Positions 35,561 to 44,002 of a stretch of 64,000 bases of DNA are shown here, piece by piece (within the stretch, counting starts at the first letter, position 1; every line of letters starts with the position of its first letter). The translations under genes were made by a program, and so were the position numbers. The notes beneath the pieces are model-generated. The model saw only the letters and a list, made by a program, of their open reading frames with translations. It made no database searches and was not told the origin of the DNA. The stretch comes from Hyphomicrobiales bacterium (GTDB lineage Bacteria; Pseudomonadota; Alphaproteobacteria; Rhizobiales; Xanthobacteraceae), in NCBI GenBank assembly GCA_017305665.1, contig JAFKKH010000012.1, forward strand, positions 251,617 to 315,616, read 5' to 3'.

Positions 35561-36538
35561 GGCCAAGGACCTGCCCTGAAGGCTCTTCAGGTAGCCTGCG
35601 ATGATGTCGTCAAAGGTCCGGTCGGATGTCGTTCCGATCGACGCTGCGCGTGTCGAGATGAGCCCCTTCGGCCAGCCATCGACGATCTGCTTCAATTCCG
35701 GATCGGGCGCGAAGGTGATCTTGCCGGGCGGCTTGCCGTTGCGCACGCGCGAGACCGACGCGGCGATATCGTCCATGCTGACCGTCAGCGCGGGCTGGTT
35801 GAAGCCACGCTTGCCCCGGAGCCTTGCCTTTTCGAGATTGTGAAGGTTGATCAGGTTCCTTACGACGGTTTGCACGGACACCACAGGGACGCGGGTGTCA
35901 TTCCGTAGCGGACAGACCACGTCGCGGCCCGCGGTGGCCTCGCGTATGACCGCGGCGAGCCGGTCGGAGATCGACGAACTGGACGATCCCGGGTGAACCA
36001 GAACGACCGGCAGGCGCAGGGTGCGGGAGTCGACGATGCCATGGCGCGTTGCGTCGGCCAGCATCAACTCCGCGATTGCCTTGTGGGTGCCGTACGTGGT
36101 TTGCGGCCGGCGTGTGTAGTCGTCGTCGACGGTGTCGGGCAGCAGGCCGCCGAAAACGGCGATCGAACTCGGGAAAATGATACGCGGCGGCGCTTCTTTC
36201 GACCGGATGGTCTCAATCAGGGCAGCCAGCGCTGACACATTGGTTCCAAGCGCACGCGCCGGCTGACGTTCAGCCTCAGTCGTCAGAACAGCCGCGAGAT
36301 GGAATATGCTGTCGAATGTCTGTGCGCCGATTTTCGCGAGCGCCTGCGGCGACGTGATATCATCCTGCACCAGCGTGACGCGGGGATCGGAAATCTCAGG
36401 CAAATGCGTGTCGAGACCGACGATTTCGCGGATTGGCTGCGACTTGCCGTTGCGGTCGGCAAGACGACCTTCCCGCAGCAACTCCCGGATCAGGTTTTGT
36501 CCGATGAAGCCGCCCACGCCCGTAATGAGAATCCGCAT
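35546..36538 (-). CDS. NAD-dependent epimerase/dehydrogenase (D-erythronate dehydrogenase-like)
   Basis: Extended SDR, 330 residues. The NAD motif is ITGVGGFIGQNL, HLAAVLTTEAE follows, and the catalytic triad is seen as Ser in FPSSIAVFGG and YGTHK (Y-x3-K). The overall layout resembles DenD D-erythronate dehydrogenase, including the C-terminal VPVVSVQTVVRNLI segment. The substrate is inferred only by family likeness. It is transcribed toward osrA. Confidence 0.82.
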   Translation of the reverse strand: MRILITGVGGFIGQNLIRELLREGRLADRNGKSQPIREIVGLDTHLPEISDPRVTLVQDDITSPQALAKIGAQTFDSIFHLAAVLTTEAERQPARALGTNVSALAALIETIRSKEAPPRIIFPSSIAVFGGLLPDTVDDDYTRRPQTTYGTHKAIAELMLADATRHGIVDSRTLRLPVVLVHPGSSSSSISDRLAAVIREATAGRDVVCPLRNDTRVPVVSVQTVVRNLINLHNLEKARLRGKRGFNQPALTVSMDDIAASVSRVRNGKPPGKITFAPDPELKQIVDGWPKGLISTRAASIGTTSDRTFDDIIAGYLKSLQGRSLASEPQ

Positions 36539-36674
36539 TCAATCCCGTCCCATAAAGCCCGCCTTGCAAGCTTTCCAACACCAGAATGCCGGCAATATCA
36601 ACTCACCGAAAGGAGATGCTGACCCCCCCTGCGTTATCTGCAGGTCCGATTGCGGTCGCGACCGGGACCGAAAC

Positions 36675-37787
36675 TCAGACCGCGGCGGGGGCCGCGGTCT
36701 GCTGCATGCGGTGAAAACGCAAGACCTGCTGCGCGGTGGACGGGCGCAGGCGTTCGTAGGTCAGTCTGGCGGCATCGATATCCGCCGGCTCGGTGTCGGC
36801 GAGGTCGCTGCGCATATTGATGATGCTTTTGACGGTCGACCAGGACAGGCCACCCACCTTGGCTAAGATGAATACGCCTTCGGCGCGGGATTCGATCATC
36901 ATGGTCTCGGCGACCGAGACCGTGACGTTGGCGAGACAGGCGATCGCCGCATTGGTTTCGTCGAATTTCCTGGCTTCTGCGAATGCAGCGATCTGGTGCT
37001 CGTCGAGCCGTCCGTCCTCGAACAGCGACCGGACCAGCCCATGCGCGATGAAGGTCTCCTGGCTGATGGCCGCGGGTGCCGAGCGCGCGCGCCGTGCAAC
37101 CTCGCTGACGGCCGCCGATACGTCATTCGTCAGATGCGGATTGGCAGCCTCGAGGCGGGCCCGCACGGATGCCGAAGCTTTCGCGATCAGCTTCAGATAA
37201 TGATGCCGCGGAATGGTCGGTCGCATGCCGACGCAAGTGGCGATGCCGTCGTTGGTCTCGGCGCGTGCAACCAGCCGCGTAAAGCCCTGCTCGGAGAATT
37301 CGGCGCCTGGATTGCTGACGGTGCTGCGGACAACTTCGTCGTTGCCGCGCTCCACCAGAACGTCGGTAACGACGTCGCTCAGGGCTTTCCGCATGGAGAT
37401 CGCCAGCAGGTGGGCCTGGCTCTTGCTGCGGGCATTCGCCACGAGAGCATCGTCGCTGAGCCGCTCCGACTCCGACAGTACGGGTGCGGCGACCTCGATC
37501 TGATCGTCGAACGCAAGGGTGTGGATGATCTGCGGCGGGGCCTTTGAAAACGGTGCGAGCCGCCGGGCGAGCAAGGCTTTCGCCGATGTCTCGATGTGAT
37601 CGATCAGGCAGTTGAAGACATCGTCAAAGACTGTGATCTGCTCGTCGGAATAGTCGACCGTGTGGTTCAGGAACAGGTCGGTGACCCGGCGCAATGTTTC
37701 GACCCGTCGTGCGACGGTGCCGTGGGCGAGGGTGGTCTGTAGCTCGTCGAGCAGGTCCGTCGAGATGGTGGCCGATTTGAAAGTCAT
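36675..37787 (-). CDS. DUF2336 domain protein
   Basis: 370 residues from the ATG at 37787 (MTFKSATISTDLLDEL). It is an all-helical DUF2336 protein, a family frequent in alphaproteobacteria and of unknown function. The frame is open for another 335 codons upstream through the GGDEF gene, but that part is the shadow of that gene. It lies 71 bases downstream of the diguanylate cyclase on the same strand, so co-transcription and a signalling link are plausible. Confidence 0.88.
   Translation of the reverse strand: MTFKSATISTDLLDELQTTLAHGTVARRVETLRRVTDLFLNHTVDYSDEQITVFDDVFNCLIDHIETSAKALLARRLAPFSKAPPQIIHTLAFDDQIEVAAPVLSESERLSDDALVANARSKSQAHLLAISMRKALSDVVTDVLVERGNDEVVRSTVSNPGAEFSEQGFTRLVARAETNDGIATCVGMRPTIPRHHYLKLIAKASASVRARLEAANPHLTNDVSAAVSEVARRARSAPAAISQETFIAHGLVRSLFEDGRLDEHQIAAFAEARKFDETNAAIACLANVTVSVAETMMIESRAEGVFILAKVGGLSWSTVKSIINMRSDLADTEPADIDAARLTYERLRPSTAQQVLRFHRMQQTAAPAAV
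36677..36700 (-). terminator. Terminator hairpin across the DUF2336 stop codon
   Basis: Perfect 10-bp stem AGACCGCGGC (36677-36686) / GCCGCGGTCT (36691-36700) with a GGGG loop. It includes the last codons of the DUF2336 gene (AAPAAV region) and is followed on the minus strand by GAGTTTCGG. Confidence 0.6.
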
Positions 37788-37858
37788 GACTCTGTCCTGG
37801 AGTTCTCGAAAGGAACAGCCGCGACGTTCTGGTCGGCGGCTACGATCTGAAAGTGCGG

Positions 37859-39007
37859 TCAGGCGCGGGCGACGCGATTGCGGCCACCTTCCTTCGCGGC
37901 GTAAAGCGCGCTGTCGGCGCGCGCGAGGATGGCGTCTGGCGTTTCGCCCGGCTTCAGCATGGCGACGCCGGCGGAGATCGTGACGGTCATTCCGGGCGAG
38001 AACGCGCTCCAGTCGAGTTCTGCGACGATCGCGCGGAGACGGTCGAGGCTTCGCTCGGCGGCGGCATCCGTCGAGTCCGGAAGGATGAGCAGAAATTCCT
38101 CGCCGCCGTAGCGGCCGAACTTGTCGACGGCCCGAATATTGGCGAACACGGTGATGGCGAATGTCCGCAGCACCTCGTCGCCGGTCGGATGCCCGAAGGT
38201 GTCGTTGATGTGCTTGAACCAGTCGAGATCGATCAGCGCGACCGAGCAGGGATTGCCGTTGCGCTGCGCGCGCGCAATCTCGTCGTCGAGCAGTTTCATG
38301 ATGCAGCGGCGGTTGAACGAGCCGGTGAGCTCGTCGAGCTCGGCCAGTTCCTCGATCCGCCGGTAGGCTTCCCGGAGCTGCTGCCCGCTCCTGTAGAGCG
38401 AGGCGCGAAGCGAACTCGAGAAGATGCCGATGAACATGCAGCGCCCGAGGATCGTGATGAACACGAGCATCGTCGCGAAGCGCTCGATCGGCGTCGCGAC
38501 CGGCAGCGAGATCGGCTTGTGGGTGGCCAGGAACAGCGCGGCGACGCCGATCGCCGCCATGGTCCATGCCAGCGCGGTCTGGCGTGGCGTCGAACGCAGC
38601 GAGCTGAAGCCATAGACGATGAACAGCGTGCACAGGAACATGAAGCCGACCTGCGGCGCGAGATAGGCGAAGCCCAGCAGGATCAGCAGGCTGACGCTCG
38701 ACTGCTGGACGACGAAATAGTGGTCCCTGAAGCGGTCGTTGATGTTGGATTCCGACAGCGCGATGTAGACCGACACCGAAACGAGACCGCATGCGGTGAA
38801 AGCCAGCGGGATCGAGATCGGGATAGTGCCGATATAGGCGTAGATCAGCAGCAGCAGTCCATCGATGACATAGCTGACACCGGTCATGTCGAGAATCTGG
38901 CGGCGCTGTTTTGCGCGCCGCACGAGGGTCTCGGGGTTCAGCCCGACATCCGCGCCGCCGTCGAGCTCGGCCGCGAGGGAGGGCAATGTGGAGGCGGCTG
39001 GGGCCAT
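37859..39007 (-). CDS. Membrane-bound diguanylate cyclase (GGDEF)
   Basis: 382 residues. Six likely membrane helices (about residues 45-200) precede a coiled linker and a GGDEF domain. The active site is GGEEF (301-305), and an allosteric I-site RAVD (292-295) sits five residues upstream, so it should make cyclic di-GMP with product inhibition. The DELTGSFNRR and ALIDLDWFKHINDTFGH motifs are present. The sensory domain is the membrane part itself; its signal is unknown. Confidence 0.93.
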   Translation of the reverse strand: MAPAASTLPSLAAELDGGADVGLNPETLVRRAKQRRQILDMTGVSYVIDGLLLLIYAYIGTIPISIPLAFTACGLVSVSVYIALSESNINDRFRDHYFVVQQSSVSLLILLGFAYLAPQVGFMFLCTLFIVYGFSSLRSTPRQTALAWTMAAIGVAALFLATHKPISLPVATPIERFATMLVFITILGRCMFIGIFSSSLRASLYRSGQQLREAYRRIEELAELDELTGSFNRRCIMKLLDDEIARAQRNGNPCSVALIDLDWFKHINDTFGHPTGDEVLRTFAITVFANIRAVDKFGRYGGEEFLLILPDSTDAAAERSLDRLRAIVAELDWSAFSPGMTVTISAGVAMLKPGETPDAILARADSALYAAKEGGRNRVARA

Positions 39008-39359
39008 GGTTCGCTATCGGCGGATTGCAACAGCGAAAACCTAGCGGGAAAAGCCTTTAGGTTTGGTATCTTTTGACCGGTATTTCGAGATCGCCGGGAT
39101 CGTTAACGGGTTCTTTCCGCACGGAAATTTCCGCTCACCGGTCACGGGCCGGCGCTCACGGACGCGTCTTCGACCCGCCTCATAGGATGATACCTTTCGG
39201 CCCTGTCTCCGGGGGCGCCTTGCCCTTTCCGCCGATTCAGGCACAACCTTGCGTGCGCTGACGTCACAGTTGGCTCCGGAAGCCCGTTTTTTAAGAAGAT
39301 TTTGCCTTGTCAGTCGAACCTTCAGCTCTGCAAATCCGACCAATCCTGCGAGACGGCCA
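39008..39359. other. Intergenic region between the GGDEF gene and the third ECF sigma gene
   Basis: 352 bases without a gene that I can support. It contains a 12-bp palindrome CGGAAATTTCCG (39122-39133) and a TGACGTCA (39259-39266), both operator-like. A T-rich tract precedes the sigma gene. I could not assign an ECF promoter with confidence. Confidence 0.5.
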
Positions 39360-39929
39360 GTGAGCGTGACACAGGCGGCTTCGGATGAGGTGTTGATCGC
39401 CCGGATCGCCCAAGGCGACCGCCTCGCCATGCAGGTGCTGTACGGGCGGCACCACGTCAGGGTCTTCCGTTTCGGACTGAGGCTCGTGCGGAACGAACAG
39501 GTGGCGGAAGATCTTATCAGCGAAGTTTTTCTCGATGTATGGCGTCAGGCTGGCAAGTTCGAAGGCCGATCCGCCGTCTCCACCTGGCTGCTGGCAATTA
39601 CGCGATTCAAGGCCCTCTCGGCGCTGCGCCGCCGGAAGGATGCCGAACTGGACGACGAGACCGCCAATGCGATCGAGGATCAATCCGACGATCCCGAGGT
39701 GACGGTCCAGAAGAGGGATACGGGTGACGCGCTGCGCAAGTGTCTGACGCAGCTTTCGGCGGAGCATCGCGAAATCGTCGACCTCGTCTACTACCACGAG
39801 AAATCCGTGGAGGAGGTCGCCGAGATCGTCGGCATTCCCGAGAACACGGTGAAGACACGGTTGTTTTATGCGCGCAAGAAACTGGCCGATCTGCTGAAGG
39901 CAGCCGGCGTAGAACGAGGTTGGCCATGA
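39360..39929 (+). CDS. ECF sigma factor (RpoE-like)
   Basis: About 189 residues from GTG 39360; GTG 39366 is also possible, and the ATG-like extension to 39249 adds a non-conserved leader. Sigma-2 reads NEQVAEDLISEVFLDVWRQ and STWLLAITRFKAL; sigma-4 reads KSVEEVAEIVGIPENTVKTRLFYARK. Its stop overlaps the anti-sigma start (ATGA). A secreted serine protease follows in the same direction, which is a probable target or part of the switch. Confidence 0.9.
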   Translation: MSVTQAASDEVLIARIAQGDRLAMQVLYGRHHVRVFRFGLRLVRNEQVAEDLISEVFLDVWRQAGKFEGRSAVSTWLLAITRFKALSALRRRKDAELDDETANAIEDQSDDPEVTVQKRDTGDALRKCLTQLSAEHREIVDLVYYHEKSVEEVAEIVGIPENTVKTRLFYARKKLADLLKAAGVERGWP

Positions 39930-40642
39930 CGGCGGCGAACAAGAAGATCGCGGACGCTGCGCCTGGAGAAATCGAGGCGCTGCTGCCGTGGCATGCGGCC
40001 GGAACGCTGAGCGCGCGCGATATGCGCCGCGTCGAGGAGGCGCTGGCGCGCGATCCCGAACTCGCCAGGCAGTATGCCGCGATCAGGGACGAATATGCCG
40101 AGACCATTTCGCTGAATGAAAACCTCGGCGCGCCCTCCGCGCGCGCGATGCAAAAGCTGTTCGCCGCGATCGATGCCGAGCCGGCGCAGAGCGCGGCGAC
40201 GTCGCGCGGCCTGTTGGCGCGGATGTCTGAATTCTTCGCAGGTCTGTCGCCGCGCACGCTCGCAACCGCGGGCGCGATCGGGGCGCTGGTGGTGATGCTG
40301 CAGGCCGGCGTGATCGGCACGATGCTGACGAAGGACAATGGCGGCCATTCCTTCCACACCGCATCCTATCAAGTACGGCCGGTGCCAGACGAGCCGTTGA
40401 CCCGTGGACTGGAAGCGGACGCATCGGGACCGCAGGCGCTGGTGCGGTTCGCTCCGGATACGCGCGTGTCGGACATCAATGCATTTCTCGATAGCTATCA
40501 CGCCTCGATCGTGTCGGCGTCCCGGGGCGGCATGTTCAAGCTGCAGTTCGGCGGCAGGTCGACCGACTCCAAGGGAGTCGCCGATCTCATGAGCCGGCTG
40601 CAGGGCGAGAAGATTATCAATTTCGCGGTTCCCGCTCAGTAG
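39926..40642 (+). CDS. Membrane anti-sigma factor
   Basis: 238 residues from ATG 39926. The cytoplasmic N-terminal domain has the helical anti-sigma pattern (EIEALLPWHAAGTLSARDMRRVEEAL) without zinc cysteines. A transmembrane helix lies near residues 112-134 (TLATAGAIGALVVMLQAGVIG), followed by a periplasmic domain of about 100 residues with a ferredoxin-like VRFAPDTRVSDINAFLDSY. It is translationally coupled to the sigma gene. Confidence 0.85.
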   Translation: MTAANKKIADAAPGEIEALLPWHAAGTLSARDMRRVEEALARDPELARQYAAIRDEYAETISLNENLGAPSARAMQKLFAAIDAEPAQSAATSRGLLARMSEFFAGLSPRTLATAGAIGALVVMLQAGVIGTMLTKDNGGHSFHTASYQVRPVPDEPLTRGLEADASGPQALVRFAPDTRVSDINAFLDSYHASIVSASRGGMFKLQFGGRSTDSKGVADLMSRLQGEKIINFAVPAQ

Positions 40643-40696
40643 TTCTGGACGGACGCAGACTCGTTGCGTCGGCTGTCCCGCATCGGAGGAACGCTG

Positions 40697-42511
40697 ATGA
40701 CAACCGGTGGTGCGAGGCCTGTGTACCTGACGGCATGGAGCGTCGCTGTTGCGGCGATGGCAGGCCTATGCTGCCTCATCAGCTTCGATGTTTCGCGGGC
40801 TCATGCGCAAGGCTATTCGTCTGGATTTCGCACCCAGAGCCGCGCGCCTGCCATGGGATCGCGCGGCGGCATGGGCGGGCACGGAATGCACGGCGGCTAC
40901 CGGCCTGGTTGGGGCGGCCCTCGCGGCATGGGGCCGCGCTACGGCTACGGTGTGCCGCTCGGCGTGATCGAAGCCCCTTACGAGGTCATCGAGCGAGATG
41001 AGTATCCGGATGAAAGCCGGCGGCAACGTCCGCCACGCCGGAAGACGGCAGACCACGAGCGGCGGCCGCGACAGCCTGTCACCGGCACTACTGCGTCCGG
41101 CCTGTCCTATGTTCGCTACGCGCCCAACACCTACCCGGTTTGCGCGCGCGGCGACGGTGCGATGAGCGGCGCATGCAATGGCCGTCCGTTCGTTGCCAGC
41201 CTCGGGGGAAAGAGCCCTCCGCCGCAGGATCAGAACAATGCCCCTCGGCGCAGCGGCGGGCAGGCCGCAGCGACGCGCAACTATCTGCCCGGCGAGATCG
41301 TCGCCGAAACCGCTACGCTGTCGGACAGCGATATCGCGGCGTTCGCGCGCCGGCACCGGCTGCAACGCCTTGCCTCGCAAGATCTCTCGCTGACCGGCGG
41401 CACCGTCAGCCTGTTCCGCATTGTCGGCCGCAGGCCGATCGAAGACGTGCAGCGCGAATTGCGTGCCGATGCCGCCGTTCGGTCGGTGCAGCCGAATTTC
41501 CGCTATCTCCTGCAGGATCAGGCGACAGTCGCTGTCGAAGGCGATCCGGCGCAATATGCGCTGACGAAATTGCGGTTACCGGCGGCGCACACGCTGGCAC
41601 ATGGCAAAGGCGTCACCGTTGCGGTGATCGATTCCGGGATCGACATCGGTCATCCCGAACTCGCAGGCTCGATCGCCGCGAGCTTCGATGCGCTCGACAG
41701 CAAGGAGGGGCCGCACGTGCACGGCACCGGCATCGCCGGTGCGATCGTGTCGCATGCGCGGCTGATGGGCAGTGCACCGGAGGCCAAGATCCTCGCAATC
41801 CGCGCCTTCGGCGTCGCACAGGGCGCAGCCGAAAGCACCTCGTTCACGATCCTCAAGAGTCTCGATTACGCCGCCGCCCATGGCGCTGACGTCATCAACA
41901 TGAGTTTTGCCGGGCCCAAAGACGCGCTGGTCGGACGCGGTATCGCTGCTGTCGCCGCGAAGGGCATCGTCATGGTGGCCGCAAGCGGAAACGCCGGGCC
42001 GACATCGCCGCCGCTCTATCCGGCAGCCGATGCCCATGTGATCGCGGTCAGCGCGACCGACGCCGACGATCATTTATTCGCGGCGTCCAACCGCGGCAGG
42101 CATATCGCGGTCGCGGCGCCGGGCGTCGATATCTTCCTGCCCGCGCCGGGCGGCAAATATCAGATGACCTCGGGGACATCGTTTGCGGCAGCCTATGTCA
42201 GTGGCGTTGCGGCACTGGTGCTGGAGCGCAATCCGGCAAAGCCGGATGTTCGCGCCATCCTGACGGCGAGTGCGCGAGATCTCGGCTCGGCCGGTCGTGA
42301 CGATCTGTTCGGAGCCGGCGAGGCGGATGCCTATGCCGCCGTGCGCGCCGTGACGGACGGGGCGGTCGCGGCGGCCGGAAGCCCGGCGCCGGTCATTCCG
42401 GTGTCTGATCCGGCACCAGCGGCTCCCGCACCCGATGCCGTCGCTGCGACAACCGGACGCGCGGCGCCGGCGAGCGAACCACAGCCGACGGCCGGTTCAT
42501 CCGCGAAATAA
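40697..42511 (+). CDS. Secreted subtilisin-like (S8) serine protease
   Basis: 604 residues from ATG 40697, with a strong ribosome-binding site (GGAGGA). A signal or anchor helix (about 12-34) precedes a Gly/Met/His/Arg-rich segment (about 40-85), a region with four cysteines, and a propeptide-like domain. The catalytic domain has Asp312 (VIDSGID), His342 (HVHGTG) and Ser495 (TSGTSFAAA). The tail is Ala/Pro-rich. Its placement 54 bases after an ECF sigma/anti-sigma pair suggests envelope-stress induction. Its substrate is unknown. Confidence 0.92.
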   Translation: MTTGGARPVYLTAWSVAVAAMAGLCCLISFDVSRAHAQGYSSGFRTQSRAPAMGSRGGMGGHGMHGGYRPGWGGPRGMGPRYGYGVPLGVIEAPYEVIERDEYPDESRRQRPPRRKTADHERRPRQPVTGTTASGLSYVRYAPNTYPVCARGDGAMSGACNGRPFVASLGGKSPPPQDQNNAPRRSGGQAAATRNYLPGEIVAETATLSDSDIAAFARRHRLQRLASQDLSLTGGTVSLFRIVGRRPIEDVQRELRADAAVRSVQPNFRYLLQDQATVAVEGDPAQYALTKLRLPAAHTLAHGKGVTVAVIDSGIDIGHPELAGSIAASFDALDSKEGPHVHGTGIAGAIVSHARLMGSAPEAKILAIRAFGVAQGAAESTSFTILKSLDYAAAHGADVINMSFAGPKDALVGRGIAAVAAKGIVMVAASGNAGPTSPPLYPAADAHVIAVSATDADDHLFAASNRGRHIAVAAPGVDIFLPAPGGKYQMTSGTSFAAAYVSGVAALVLERNPAKPDVRAILTASARDLGSAGRDDLFGAGEADAYAAVRAVTDGAVAAAGSPAPVIPVSDPAPAAPAPDAVAATTGRAAPASEPQPTAGSSAK

Positions 42512-42579
42512 TCTGTCTTTCGAGATCGTTAAAAAAATCCGGTCCGGCTTTGAACGTTTGTCTTGCGGACGCGACAGAA

Positions 42580-42690
42580 TAGGGTGGGAGCCATAACTCC
42601 CCCGAGGCTGTATTCGGCGCGAGCGCCCATCCACCCCAGCGCCTATATGGCTTGACCCGCCCGGTTGTCCCCCCGGGCGGGTCTCCTCGT
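42580..42690 (+). ncRNA. Candidate structured small RNA
   Basis: The gap 42512-42955 holds a compact set of stems: GGGT (42582-42585) with ACCC (42633-42636) enclosing GGGAG/CTCCC (42586-42590/42597-42601) and GGCGC-GA-GCGCC (42616-42627), followed by an 11-bp terminator-like stem GACCCGCCCGG/CCGGGCGGGTC (42654-42683). A TTGAAC (42550-42555) could be a -35 element. The T tract after the stem is weak, so this may instead be the long 3' end of the protease mRNA. Confidence 0.4.
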
Positions 42691-42883
42691 TTCAATATCT
42701 CTTTGTTTTTAGGCGCTGAAAGTTCTTCACGGCCTTTGCCGTCAAGCCGGTGTCATCGTCCCACCAGTGGCGTAGCGTCGTCTCTCCAGCGCCGAAGGGC
42801 TTCCGATCGCGCCAAGGTCGATTGCCGGATTCATCATCGTTGATGCGAGAGCGTGAGGGTGCCCCCGGCGCGACGCATGGCAT

Positions 42884-42908
42884 GGAACAGGACATAACGT
42901 TGCGGGTT
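42884..42908 (+). promoter_or_regulatory. Candidate general-stress (EcfG-type) promoter
   Basis: GGAAC (42884-42888), 16 bases, GGTT (42905-42908). It matches the rhizobial EcfG consensus GGAAC-N16/17-CGTT with one mismatch and lies about 48 bases before the small secreted gene. Confidence 0.4.
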
Positions 42909-42955
42909 TATCCGTATACCGGGCGAACAGCGATCGCGCTTCAATGGAGGCGGGA

Positions 42956-43237
42956 ATGAAACGCTCAAAGAAAACCCTCTTGTTCTTAATCACTCTATTC
43001 CTCGCCGCACTATCGAGCGGCGAGCTTTTTGGTGGCGCCAAAGCGCAAACCGCTTCGAGCGCGCTTGCAGCTCAAATTCGCAACCAAGGCTTTGATTGCG
43101 ACCAACCGCAGAAGAGCACGCGCGACGCCAAGCTATCAAAGCCGGACTACGATGTGTGGGTTCTGACGTGCAAGAATGCCACCTACAGAATTGGCCGATA
43201 TCCCGACCTGCCAGCTAAGGTCGAAAAGCTGCAATAG
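42956..43237 (+). CDS. Small secreted hypothetical protein
   Basis: 93 residues from ATG 42956, with a clear ribosome-binding site (GGAGG, 42945-42949). It starts with a basic signal peptide (MKRSKKTLLFLITLFLAAL, cleavage near AKAQT). The mature part of about 60 residues has two cysteines (GFDCDQPQ and VLTCKN), likely one disulphide, and the segment YRIGRYPDLPAKVEKL. No named family is recognised. A candidate EcfG-type promoter lies upstream. Confidence 0.75.
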   Translation: MKRSKKTLLFLITLFLAALSSGELFGGAKAQTASSALAAQIRNQGFDCDQPQKSTRDAKLSKPDYDVWVLTCKNATYRIGRYPDLPAKVEKLQ

Positions 43238-43435
43238 CCTGCTGTCCGCTTTGGTGGATGGCGCGGCTTTCCTTTGTGAGGAGGATTCAGCGGGTTACGA
43301 GCCCGTTTGCGCCGGGTGCCGCATTTCCGCCGCGAAGTGCTGGACATCGCCGAAGTTTTCCACAGAATATCCCGCAAGCACTGCATTGATTCGTTCGTTG
43401 CGTCTGCGTCCGTTCTCCTCCTTGCGGACTTTTTC

Positions 43436-43972
43436 ATGGCCCAACGATACGACGCTGATCATATCAGCGAGCACGCCCAGGACATCCTCAACCGGTGGTG
43501 CATCATCGCCGAACAGCGGCTCGATTATCTCACCGAGCTGTATGAAAGCGGACGCTGGCGTCGCTACCATTCCGAAAACGCATTCCTGGAAAACCTCCGC
43601 GAAGCGAAAGGCGCCGTCGAAACGTGGCGCGTGCTGGCGCGCCGCGAGGCGACACCGGACAATCGCGCGGTCGATTGGTCCTGGCTCGATCAACCAGCCG
43701 AAGCTCCCCCTGTGGTGCAGGAGCGGGTCGAACAGCCTTCGGCCCGGCTGCTCGGGACCGCGGCGGTGCATGCCGCACTGGCGTCAATCGTGCCGTCGCA
43801 GGACGATGCAGGGGCCGTCCTCGATGTTGACGATTCCTCGGCCGGCGAGGACGCTGTGTTGGCGACCGAGTGTCTCGACGACACGCCGGAAGCCGAGATG
43901 ATCCCGGAAATCGTCCCCGATCGCCGCACCGTTCAGGAGCGCTATCCGATGCTGCAGCACAACGTGCTGTAG
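43436..43972 (+). CDS. Hypothetical protein of the TIGR03809 type
   Basis: 178 residues from ATG 43436; the frame extends 43 codons further up without support. The N-terminal 75 residues are conserved-looking and helical (ISEHAQDILNRWCIIAEQRL, YESGRWRRYH, FLENLREAKGAVETWR), and the remainder is acidic and variable, ending RTVQERYPMLQHNVL. It fits my memory of TIGR03809, a family largely limited to Bradyrhizobiaceae and often near TIGR03808, which is indeed present 0.9 kb away. Function unknown. Confidence 0.7.
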   Translation: MAQRYDADHISEHAQDILNRWCIIAEQRLDYLTELYESGRWRRYHSENAFLENLREAKGAVETWRVLARREATPDNRAVDWSWLDQPAEAPPVVQERVEQPSARLLGTAAVHAALASIVPSQDDAGAVLDVDDSSAGEDAVLATECLDDTPEAEMIPEIVPDRRTVQERYPMLQHNVL

Positions 43973-44002
43973 AAGTCCCGTTCGCTCCTGACGGCTATGC
44001 CG

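Noticed and set aside
37788-38792. Upstream extension of the DUF2336 frame to 705 residues
   Set aside because: The extra 335 codons lie within the GGDEF gene in another frame, are Arg-rich and have no family likeness; the ATG at 37787 fits DUF2336.
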